This document shows positions 34,127 through 41,411 of a stretch of DNA of 64,000 bases, piece after piece (positions within the stretch are counted from its first letter, which is position 1; each line of letters starts with the position of its first letter). Source of the DNA: Microvenator marinus (GTDB lineage: Bacteria > Myxococcota_A > Bradymonadia > Bradymonadales > Bradymonadaceae); assembly GCF_007993755.1 (NCBI RefSeq), contig NZ_CP042467.1, positions 2,938,001 through 3,002,000 of the forward strand. The letters run 5' to 3'. A program made the translations under genes and the position numbers. The notes below the pieces were generated by a model. It was not told where the DNA came from, searched no databases, and worked only from the letters and a program-made list of their open reading frames with translations.

Positions 34127-35791
34127 CACCTCGCCGTGACGAGCGAAGAAGCCGCCGGCCGCTGTACCTTGAGGGCACATATACGGTCCCGAGAACGTTC
34201 CTGACGTGTTGGTGCCAAGAGGATCTGGGGCGGAGGGAGCCCCATACGAAACGTCAAACCCAGTTGAGGGACTACCGGTCACCGAAAGTGGTGCACAGGC
34301 AATCTCGACCTGATCGACACGATCGCGCGCATAGACCGAGAGTCCGACCATGAACTCGTCATCAGGACACGTCTTGGTCTCACTAGAAGCAGCGGTACTC
34401 CAGCTTCCGAGCGAACCTTGAGCCGGAAGGGTGTCTCCGACATCAACTCGTGTGACAGTCCAACCACCGTTGCCATCATCTGTTGCAACGACCTGAGCGC
34501 ACTGCACCGAGAACTCAGTCAAGATTCCACTCCAGAAGCCAGCGGAGACACGACCCGTCACAGAATATGGAACCTGTCCGGCTGGGCAGTCGAGCGTAGA
34601 AACGCCTCCGGTGTTTGCGTTCCCGTTCGTAGGAGCTGTGGTGACGCGAGTAGCGAAAAGTTCGCCACAAAGAAGTCCAATCGTATCAAGAACTTCGCCC
34701 GAGGTTCCAAAAGTGCCGCGAGCCACGCTACCAGCCGGACAGTCGAGCGGCCCGAAGGCCGTTCCTGCGCTGCCGATAAGGCCGGCCACATCCGCGGCTG
34801 TGCCGATGCTGAAGGCATAGCCAGTTTCTGCATCTCCGGTGATGCTAAGAGGTGCACATTTTGGTGTGAGGGCGGAGACGTAGTTTGAGTTCGGACCACC
34901 ATCGATCCCGCCCGAGATTCCCACGACAACCTGATCTGCTGGGCAAAGGCGAGTTGTCACGGCGGTTGAGTTTGCCACGCCTCGCGATGGCAGATCGGAG
35001 GCTTCCACCACGGTAACCACGCCGCTATTGACCTGAATCTCACCGCAAACCGTAACGAATCGAGTCAAGTTATCGTCGTAGAAGGTGCTGGTGGCAAAGG
35101 CAGCGCGGAAGCCCATAGGGACTTGACCTTGTGGACATTCGTCAGTGAATGCCGCAACGTCATTTCCCCTTGAGGAGAGGGTGCTCGCGGTCGCGCGTTG
35201 GAACACGTTCAAGAGTCCGCAATCGCCTACGTAGCCTTCGGCGCAAGCACCTGCGGAGCAGGTATCCTCCCAACCGCAGAAGCTCTGGAAGTCGCAGGTC
35301 TCTCCATCTGGACCGGCCGCCACTTCGCACGCTCCGTTGACACAGATAGGAACCTCGCAGGCGCCGGTTGCTGTGCCTGAGCAGTCGAGTGCCGTGCCGC
35401 CACAGACGCCCGCTGTGCACAGGTCGTCTTGGGTGCATGCGTCCTCGTCGTCACAGGTTGAGCCGTCTTCCCGAGTTGAAACTTCGCATTGACCTGTAGC
35501 GGGGTTGCAGCTGACTTCTTCGCAGACATTTTCTGGTGCTGCGCAGTCGACCAATGCGCAAAGGTCCATGTCGGGCTCCATATCTGGCTCGGGCATGTCG
35601 GGCTCAGCCATGTCAGGCTCGGGCATGTCGGGCTCGGGCATATCAGGCTCGGTGGACATATCTTCGGTGCTATTGGCCATGTCGTCGCCGAGATCCCACC
35701 CGTTGTTATTGGTGTTGGGGGTCTGAACTGCTGGGTCGTCGGAGCATGCTCCGATCAGACCAAGAACGATGAGTAGTGCTGCGAACTTCAT
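34082..35791 (-). CDS. Lipoprotein with Asp/Met/Pro/Glu linker, Cys-rich domain and six VOMI-like repeats
   Basis: A 569-residue lipoprotein from ATG 35791 (GGAG upstream). Signal LIVLGLIGACSDDP; linker of MPEPDM/AEPDM units (about 35-75); a Cys-rich domain (CALVDCAAPENVCEEVSC, DACTQDDLCTAGVCGG). Then six units of ~55-70 residues beginning with CP-x-G or CP-x-D (DECPQGQVPMGF, RLCPADQVVVGISG, DCPAGSVARGTF, DCPAGQVPYSV, KTCPDDEFMVGL, MCPQGTAAGGFF) and each ending in a second Cys (ALTPKCAPL, LALRCSEPL). This Cys pair and Gly pattern resembles the vitelline membrane outer layer I fold (inference). A surface lectin-like role is possible. The C-terminal 15 codons overlap the converging PfaB-like gene. 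Confidence 0.8.
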   Translation of the reverse strand: MKFAALLIVLGLIGACSDDPAVQTPNTNNNGWDLGDDMANSTEDMSTEPDMPEPDMPEPDMAEPDMPEPDMEPDMDLCALVDCAAPENVCEEVSCNPATGQCEVSTREDGSTCDDEDACTQDDLCTAGVCGGTALDCSGTATGACEVPICVNGACEVAAGPDGETCDFQSFCGWEDTCSAGACAEGYVGDCGLLNVFQRATASTLSSRGNDVAAFTDECPQGQVPMGFRAAFATSTFYDDNLTRFVTVCGEIQVNSGVVTVVEASDLPSRGVANSTAVTTRLCPADQVVVGISGGIDGGPNSNYVSALTPKCAPLSITGDAETGYAFSIGTAADVAGLIGSAGTAFGPLDCPAGSVARGTFGTSGEVLDTIGLLCGELFATRVTTAPTNGNANTGGVSTLDCPAGQVPYSVTGRVSAGFWSGILTEFSVQCAQVVATDDGNGGWTVTRVDVGDTLPAQGSLGSWSTAASSETKTCPDDEFMVGLSVYARDRVDQVEIACAPLSVTGSPSTGFDVSYGAPSAPDPLGTNTSGTFSGPYMCPQGTAAGGFFARHGEVLDALALRCSEPLVR

Positions 35792-35929
35792 CAAGTCTCC
35801 GTTTTGGTGTGGATTTTCGCGTACTAAGCACGTTGTTTTGGAAGTTGGCAAGCAAATTCACACAGAATTCACACACACTTAGGCGGATGTTCACGACCTT
35901 CGTTCAAGATAGGGACATGGAGGTTCGTG

Positions 35930-36163
35930 ATGGTTGACGAAAAACTTTGGCAAGAAGACCCGGAAAAGGCCGCGAGACTCGCGTTTATGGAGCTTCAACT
36001 CGTCTGGGAAGAGCAGGTAGATGAAGGTGAGTACCTGGGAATCCCGAACTTCGATTTGAGTCTACGAGGTTGTTCGCCGTATTCACACGTGGAAGACACC
36101 TGTGGGAGCAAGACCGTGCAAACTCGTCCTTCGGAGAAGAATGAGAAATGGAGAGCCTATTAG
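35930..36163 (+). CDS. Small acidic hypothetical protein
   Basis: A 77-residue frame with GGAGG about eight bases before ATG 35930 (a GTG lies one codon earlier). The first half is a Lys/Glu/Leu-rich helix (KLWQEDPEKAARLAFMELQLVWEEQV), and the rest has three Cys around RGCSPYSHVEDTC. No family recognised. It ends 7 bases before the mnmE stop on the opposite strand. Modest confidence that it is expressed. Confidence 0.45.
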   Translation: MVDEKLWQEDPEKAARLAFMELQLVWEEQVDEGEYLGIPNFDLSLRGCSPYSHVEDTCGSKTVQTRPSEKNEKWRAY

Positions 36164-36170
36164 TTGAGCC

Positions 36171-37553
36171 CTACTTTCCAACACAGAACTCAGAAAAGAT
36201 CCGGTTCAAGATATCATCCGTAGAGACGCGGCCGACGATAGCGCCAAGCGCGTCAAGAGACTCTCGAATATCCAGCGCCAAAATCTCGAAGTCCATATCC
36301 AGATCCATAGACTGCCGCACCCTGCCCAACGCGCTCAGCGCCTCCAGAACGTGCTGAAGGTGTCGCGCACGACTGATGAGTACTCCTTCGGCCCTGGCGA
36401 GCTCCTGAGCCTTCTGGGCGAGCCGTGAGAGGAGTTTTTCCTGTCCATTACCGGCTTCAGGCGCCTCGGGCCCCAAAACCGTGGACACGGTCTCAAACTC
36501 ACTTAACCACTCGGGGTGCTCGGCCACAGGTAGATCCGCCTTATTCTTAACCAGCAATACGGGGCGTCTCTTCAAATCGCGCTTCAGCTCAGCCAAGAGT
36601 GCTTCGGACTCCTCTAGGAGCGGCTGGCTCTGATCCATCACCCAGATGATAAGGTCAGCCTGGTCTTTCAAAGCGCGACTTCGCTCGATGCCTATGGCCT
36701 CCACAACCTCTTCGGTTTGCCTAAGGCCAGCCGTATCCACCAGGCGCAGCGCCACCGAATCCAGCAAAATCTCTTCTTCAAGGTAGTCTCGCGTGGTGCC
36801 CGCAACTGGTGTCACGATGGCGCGCTCTGTGCCGTGCAGAAGATTGAAGAGCGTGGACTTACCCGCGTTGGGCTCGCCCAAAATCACAACACGCACGCCT
36901 TCGCGTTGCCTCCTTCCCTGATCGAACTTAGCCCTCAAGACCTTCAGGCCGACCTCGACTTCATCAATCCGCCTGAGGATTTCGTCCTTCTCGATCTGAT
37001 AGACATGCTCCTCATGCGAGAAGTCGATGGCCGACTCAACCAGTAAAATAGCCTGAAAGAGGAGCTCACGATACCGCTCGATGGTCTTTCCCAGCCCCCC
37101 GTTTAGATGTTCAACGGCGAGCTTATGGGCTGCCTCACTCGACGCATTGATGAGGTCGGCTACAGCCTCGGCCTGGGTCAGGTCGAGCTTGCCGTTTAGA
37201 TAGGCGCGCTCAGTGAATTCGCCGGGCCCCGCAATATGAGCCCCGGCGTCAAGACAGGCGTCGAGCACGTTTTGCAAGACCATTGGCCCGCCGTGACATT
37301 GAAACTCCACGGTGGGCTCGCCGGTATAGCTTCGGGTGTCCTGCATGAAGACCACTAGACCCTGGTCTAGAAGCTCCCCGGCGGTGTCAACGATCTTTGA
37401 AAGCCGCAGCAGATGCGACGGGGTTTCGGGCGGCCAATCCGGCACCAGAGCCTGCAAGACCTGAGGTGCCTCGGGGCCACTGACACGCACAATGCCCACC
37501 CCGCCGCGACCAGCAGCGGTTGCGATCGCAGCGATGGTGGACTTGGGCTTCAT
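36171..37553 (-). CDS. mnmE: tRNA uridine-5-carboxymethylaminomethyl modification GTPase MnmE
   Basis: A 460-residue cytoplasmic GTPase. N-terminal THF-binding domain (TIAAIATAAGRGGVGIVRVSG), a helical domain with the formyl/THF contact ATFEEY-like region (HGGPMVLQNVLD, ERAYLNGKLDLTQAEAVADLI), and the G domain with GEPNAGKST, DTAGLR and NKAD. The C-terminal catalytic tail is FCVGK, the standard Cys-x-GK. With MnmG it places a carboxymethylaminomethyl group on wobble U34 of certain tRNAs. mnmG is not in the window. The start abuts the jag stop (TAA-ATG). Confidence 0.97.
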   Translation of the reverse strand: MKPKSTIAAIATAAGRGGVGIVRVSGPEAPQVLQALVPDWPPETPSHLLRLSKIVDTAGELLDQGLVVFMQDTRSYTGEPTVEFQCHGGPMVLQNVLDACLDAGAHIAGPGEFTERAYLNGKLDLTQAEAVADLINASSEAAHKLAVEHLNGGLGKTIERYRELLFQAILLVESAIDFSHEEHVYQIEKDEILRRIDEVEVGLKVLRAKFDQGRRQREGVRVVILGEPNAGKSTLFNLLHGTERAIVTPVAGTTRDYLEEEILLDSVALRLVDTAGLRQTEEVVEAIGIERSRALKDQADLIIWVMDQSQPLLEESEALLAELKRDLKRRPVLLVKNKADLPVAEHPEWLSEFETVSTVLGPEAPEAGNGQEKLLSRLAQKAQELARAEGVLISRARHLQHVLEALSALGRVRQSMDLDMDFEILALDIRESLDALGAIVGRVSTDDILNRIFSEFCVGK

Positions 37554-38789
37554 TTATCGAGGAAGAATCCGAAGTTTACGGAAGATGCCGTACCCTTCGC
37601 TCTCAGTGGTTACCGGCGAGGTCTCGAGCGAGCGGTGAATGATTCGACGCTCAAACGAGTTCAGGCCTGCCACGATGAACGGCCGTTTGACCTGCTCTGC
37701 AGCCTTTGCGAACGACTTAGACGCGCGCTCAAGCTCCTGTGTACGGTTCTGCTTGAATCCATTGACGTCCACGACGAGGTCGATTCCGAACGTTGATTCC
37801 GAATCAAACGCACCAGCGGCGACCCAGGTCTGAAGAGCGTCAAGGCGATGCGGTGCACCACCTTTGCCGAGCAGACGTGCCGAAGCATCTTCGCCCTGAA
37901 GGTCGAAAGAAACGGTCTTACCGTCAACTTCAGCGCCGACCTTCACATCGAGATTCAACGACGCGGCGAGCCCTTCAAGCAAGGACTTACCCTTGTCCGC
38001 GATCTCTTGCGGAGTCGGGCCTTTTGGCTTCTCGACTTTCGGACGCTCTTGGCGCGGTGGACGCTCTTCGCGAGGCTTCTCAGTTTTGGCCTCTTTAGCT
38101 TCTGGGGCGTCTTGAGTCTTGGCAGCGCTGGCCTTTGAAGAACGCGTTCTGCGAGGCTTGGTCTCTTTTGGAGCCTCAACCACTTCAGCAGCAACCTCAG
38201 CAGGCTTCTCAACTTTGGCCGTAGTTTTGGTGCTGCGTGTGCGCCTTGGCTTGGTCTCTTTAGCTTCTGCCTCAGGCTTAGCGGCTGGCTTCTCGGCGGT
38301 TTTCGAAGCTGCAGCTTTGGTGGTCCTTGAACGGGTAGTCGTGGACTTAGCAGCTGGCTTTGCCTTGGTGGTAGTTGCCTTGGCTTTGGCGGCTGGCTTG
38401 GTGGCTTCAACGGTCTCCTCAGCAGCAGCTTTGGTCGCCTTAGCTTTGGTAGTGGTGGTCTTCGCTTTGGTAGCAGCCGGCTTGGCTTTGGTAGCGGTGG
38501 TCTTCGCCGCAGCCTTTGGCGCATCAGCCGTCGCTTTGGTCGCACGCGTGGTCTTCGCCTTGGTGGCGGTAGACTTCGTAGCGGTCGACTTCGTGGCGGT
38601 AGACTTCGTGGTCTTCGCGGCTGGCTTGGTCTCTACCTTTTCGTCAGCCTTGGCTGCTTTGGTAGTTTTCGCTTTGGAAGCCGTAGACTTTGTGGTCTTC
38701 GTGGTCTTAGACGCGGCTGGCTTAGCGGCGGTCTTCGTGGTCTTGGTCGCGGCTTTAGCCTTACCTGTTGTCTTTTTTTCTTCTGCCAT
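37554..38789 (-). CDS. jag: Jag/KhpB RNA-binding protein with histone-H1-like N-terminal tail
   Basis: A 411-residue protein between yidC and mnmE. The C-terminal ~150 residues are a standard Jag/KhpB module: KH-type part with GKGGAPHRL, and an R3H part with NRTQELERASKSFA and ERRIIHRSLE-x-x-x-VTTESEGYG. Residues 1-~255 are low complexity, made of Ala/Lys/Thr repeats (ATKTTKTAAKPAASKTTK-type) plus a Glu/Pro stretch (EKPREERPPRQERPK). The tail resembles linker histone H1, so it could bind nucleic acid non-specifically. Standard Jag is ~200-250 residues. It follows yidC by six bases and abuts mnmE. KhpB family members bind RNA and regulate cell elongation/division in other bacteria. Confidence 0.9.
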   Translation of the reverse strand: MAEEKKTTGKAKAATKTTKTAAKPAASKTTKTTKSTASKAKTTKAAKADEKVETKPAAKTTKSTATKSTATKSTATKAKTTRATKATADAPKAAAKTTATKAKPAATKAKTTTTKAKATKAAAEETVEATKPAAKAKATTTKAKPAAKSTTTRSRTTKAAASKTAEKPAAKPEAEAKETKPRRTRSTKTTAKVEKPAEVAAEVVEAPKETKPRRTRSSKASAAKTQDAPEAKEAKTEKPREERPPRQERPKVEKPKGPTPQEIADKGKSLLEGLAASLNLDVKVGAEVDGKTVSFDLQGEDASARLLGKGGAPHRLDALQTWVAAGAFDSESTFGIDLVVDVNGFKQNRTQELERASKSFAKAAEQVKRPFIVAGLNSFERRIIHRSLETSPVTTESEGYGIFRKLRILPR

Positions 38790-38795
38790 TTGACT

Positions 38796-40466
38796 CTATC
38801 CTTTGGCTTCGCGTTTTCGCTGAAACTGTTTCTTAATCATGATTTGCTGAAGGATGCCGATGAGCATACTTGCGAAGTAATACAACACAACCCCGGAAGG
38901 TAAAAAGAGCATAAATGCCGTAAAACCAATGGGCATTATCTTCATGACCGTTTTCATCTGAGGGTTTGGAGCCTCCACGGTCATCAAGGATTGTTGCGCG
39001 AACATCACAATCCCCATCAGGATCGGCAAGACGAAGTAGGGATCCGAGGCCGATAGGTCTGTGTACCACAAGAAGAAATCGGCCTTGTAGAGCTCCACTG
39101 AGTTCAGAATCATGAAGTAGAGCGCGAGGAAAATCGGGAACTGCAGGAACATTGGCGCACAGCCGAGCATGCTCACATTATTTTCCTTAAAGACCTTCAT
39201 CGTTTCTTCGGAGAGGCGCTGTTGGTCGTTCTTGTACTTCTCTTGGATCACCTTGATCTGAGGCTGAATATCCTTCATGCGCTCGCTGTTGACGTAGACT
39301 TTGTGGTTGATTGGCCACATCGCAAGGCGCACCAGAATTGTCAGAAGGATAATGGCGATACCCCAGTTGCCCGTGAAGCCGAAGAGCAACACGAGGAGCC
39401 AGCGCATTGGACGGGCGAGGAACGCGAAGAAGCCATAATCTATGGCCTCAACCAGGTCGTGGCCCGCCTGATCCAACACATCCTGGTCTTTCGGGCCCAC
39501 GTAGACGGCATACTCAATGGTTTTGGACTCGCCTGAACGCAACGAAATCTCGTCGTGAATGATTCGAGTCTGCAGGAAGTTATCGTCCACGCGCTCGAGC
39601 TGGCAGCGCGCTGCACCATCGAGCGGAACCGCCGCGAACAAGAAGTAGCGGCGGTCAATGCCCGCCCATTTGACTGGATCGGCGGCTTCTCCATACGTAA
39701 TCGGGCTCTCTACCGAGCCGTACATCTCGCGCTCCATCTCGTTCTGCGTCTTGCAGAGCGCCTCTACGAGGTCTGGACGCGGGTCGAGGAAGGAGGTCTC
39801 GAGGTTAGGATCTTTGTATCCCGTGATATCGAACACGGGTTGATTCGCCCAATGATCGCCAGAGATATTGCGGTAGGTCACCGAGACATCGAACTGATAA
39901 GGCTTTTCAGCGACCTTGTAGGTCTTGTTGATCTGAAACCGGCCAGCCGGGTCTATGTACTTGTAGGAAATCGCGGAGTAATCATTGCCTTTCTTGGTGC
40001 TGGCAGCCTCATCCACCTCCCAAAGGGCATCTGTCGGGACAACGAGCGTGTCCTTCAGAAAGTTTACACCGAACGGAAACTTCGTTGTCTCGCGCGGTGC
40101 CTCGCCAAGGAGGTCGCCTGCATCCTGATACTGAGCGGGTTTGAGGATCTTGACGCCCTGCATCTTACCACCACGATTACTCATGGTGAGCGTGACATCA
40201 TCGCGAACCAGGTTATCCGCCCTGAACTCGATGTTCTGTGCGGGTTTCGGCGCGTCTGGTAGTGGTTTGGGCGCGGCCTCTTGTTCTTTGGGGTCCGATT
40301 TTTCGGAGTCCGCCTTCTGTGCCGCGGTTTGCCCGTCCGCCTCTTGAGGTGGGGGCATCGGGGGCATAAAGAAATACTGCCAACCGAAGAGCAAAGTCCC
40401 GCTGATCAACATGGCGAGCAGGAATCGCTTGGGTTCTGGTTGGTGTTGTTGCTGTCTTTTGCGCAC
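38796..40466 (-). CDS. yidC: Membrane protein insertase YidC
   Basis: A 556-residue insertase starting at GTG 40466, chosen because AGGAG lies six bases upstream; the open frame runs on to 40568 but that region overlaps yidD. Layout: N-terminal TM (FLLAMLISGTLLFGWQYFF), a Pro/Glu linker, the periplasmic beta-super-sandwich domain (about 75-330). Then come the conserved 60KD insertase core with TMs and the motif QIKVIQEKYKNDQQRLSEETMKVFKE, and the last TMs LFLPSGVVLYYFASMLIGI. It inserts small membrane proteins from the inner leaflet with or without Sec. Adjacent to yidD and jag, the standard cluster. Confidence 0.97.
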   Translation of the reverse strand: MRKRQQQHQPEPKRFLLAMLISGTLLFGWQYFFMPPMPPPQEADGQTAAQKADSEKSDPKEQEAAPKPLPDAPKPAQNIEFRADNLVRDDVTLTMSNRGGKMQGVKILKPAQYQDAGDLLGEAPRETTKFPFGVNFLKDTLVVPTDALWEVDEAASTKKGNDYSAISYKYIDPAGRFQINKTYKVAEKPYQFDVSVTYRNISGDHWANQPVFDITGYKDPNLETSFLDPRPDLVEALCKTQNEMEREMYGSVESPITYGEAADPVKWAGIDRRYFLFAAVPLDGAARCQLERVDDNFLQTRIIHDEISLRSGESKTIEYAVYVGPKDQDVLDQAGHDLVEAIDYGFFAFLARPMRWLLVLLFGFTGNWGIAIILLTILVRLAMWPINHKVYVNSERMKDIQPQIKVIQEKYKNDQQRLSEETMKVFKENNVSMLGCAPMFLQFPIFLALYFMILNSVELYKADFFLWYTDLSASDPYFVLPILMGIVMFAQQSLMTVEAPNPQMKTVMKIMPIGFTAFMLFLPSGVVLYYFASMLIGILQQIMIKKQFQRKREAKG

Positions 40467-40479
40467 TCGAACTCCTGAA

Positions 40480-40821
40480 CTAGGGCACCGGGTCGAAACC
40501 GCCCGGATGCAACGGGTGGCAACGCCCAATGCGCTTAGCGCCCATCCACGATCCGCGCAAGAGCCCATAACGCTGAATCGCGATCAGCGTGTACTGAGAG
40601 CAACTTGGCGTGAATCGGCATGAGGGCGGAAGCATGGGAGAAATAAAACGTTGATAAAATCGAACGGCGAGCATGCCGGCCTTTGAAATGGGGCCGGGCT
40701 TTGGGCCGTCGAGCTGGTCTATCGGCACTAATTTCTGGTTTTGTTGAGCCCAGGCTTGCGCCTTCTGGGCATCTTCATGTTGCTCACACACGGGGCCCCC
40801 TGGCCTTTTGTGCAGCAGCAT
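40480..40821 (-). CDS. yidD: Membrane protein insertion efficiency factor YidD
   Basis: A standard YidD domain of about 65 residues ([20 protein letters not shown], then [14 protein letters not shown], and [16 protein letters not shown]) preceded by an unusual Gln/Pro-rich stretch of ~48 residues. The start is uncertain: ATG 40821 overlaps rnpA by 38 bases; GTG at 40791 is also possible. Most YidD proteins are ~70-85 residues, so the extra N-terminus may be partly untranslated. YidD aids YidC-dependent insertion. The gene is between rnpA and yidC in the usual order. It differs from the lipoprotein form at 7884. Confidence 0.88.
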   Translation of the reverse strand: MLLHKRPGGPVCEQHEDAQKAQAWAQQNQKLVPIDQLDGPKPGPISKAGMLAVRFYQRFISPMLPPSCRFTPSCSQYTLIAIQRYGLLRGSWMGAKRIGRCHPLHPGGFDPVP

Positions 40822-41173
40822 TAAAGAGCCCGATCAACTCGTCGCGAAGTGCGTCGAATTGTGGCTCGGCTGATTCTTCTGAACGCCTCACGATCACCAC
40901 GTAATCAAAACCAGCTGGAAACTCATCGCGATGCCTTCGGAAGATCTCACGAATCCGCCGTTTGTACCGATTGCGTACAACAGCGTTTCCAACTTTGCGG
41001 CTAACTGTGGTTCCCAAACGTGGAAAGTCAAAGGAATTCTGACGTGCGATCACTACGAAGTGCTCAGAAACACGACGCGCACCACCGCGTTCAACGCGTC
41101 GAAAATCGACCCGCTTTAGCAATCGTGCGCTTTTAGGAAACGACTCTGAGTTGCTGGAGCCGGATTGGTTCAT
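40784..41173 (-). CDS. rnpA: Ribonuclease P protein component
   Basis: A 129-residue basic protein that pairs with the RNase P RNA (not in the window) to cut the 5' leader of tRNAs. Markers are [17 protein letters not shown], the phosphate-binding core [21 protein letters not shown], the [19 protein letters not shown] motif and VVIVR. The start lies 27 bases after the rpmH stop on the same strand, the standard order rpmH-rnpA. A short Ser-rich N-terminus ([12 protein letters not shown]) precedes the domain. Confidence 0.97.
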   Translation of the reverse strand: MNQSGSSNSESFPKSARLLKRVDFRRVERGGARRVSEHFVVIARQNSFDFPRLGTTVSRKVGNAVVRNRYKRRIREIFRRHRDEFPAGFDYVVIVRRSEESAEPQFDALRDELIGLFNAAAQKARGPRV

Positions 41174-41200
41174 CGTGCGGCTCAGCGATTCGAGAAGAAA

Positions 41201-41353
41201 TTATTTCTTGTGACGCTGCACTGCAAGCCGCTTACGGCCACGTGCACGACGACGAGCGAGGACCTTGCGGCCGCCGGCATCAGCCATGCGTGCGCGAAAT
41301 CCGTGAGTACGACGACGCTTGACCTTACTTGGTTGATACGTACGCTTTGACAT
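41201..41353 (-). CDS. rpmH: 50S ribosomal protein L34
   Basis: A 50-residue gene that is too short for many ORF lists. It encodes [14 protein letters not shown], then HGFRARMAD and the very basic [14 protein letters not shown], matching L34. ATG on the minus strand ends at 41353, with GAGAGGTAGAAG just upstream. It begins the rpmH-rnpA-yidD-yidC-jag-mnmE block. A small inverted repeat, ACCGC-CATAT-GCGGT (41367-41381), lies in its leader. Confidence 0.97.
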   Translation of the reverse strand: MSKRTYQPSKVKRRRTHGFRARMADAGGRKVLARRRARGRKRLAVQRHKK

Positions 41354-41411
41354 CTTCTACCTCTCTACCGCCATATGCGGTGTTCAAATCAATCTTTTGC
41401 CACCGGGCGCA

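Noticed and set aside
38080-38790. Repetitive DNA that looked like a possible CRISPR or satellite array
   Set aside because: The repeats are irregular and encode the Lys/Ala/Thr tail of Jag in one frame; no spacer-repeat periodicity.
38119-38793. 224-residue Ala/Val-rich open frame resembling a membrane protein
   Set aside because: It is the complement of the Lys/Ala/Thr repeat of jag; hydrophobicity is an artefact of the strand.
41354-41411. Possible replication origin next to rpmH
   Set aside because: No DnaA boxes (TTATCCACA-like) or AT-rich unwinding stretch seen, and dnaA is absent from the window.
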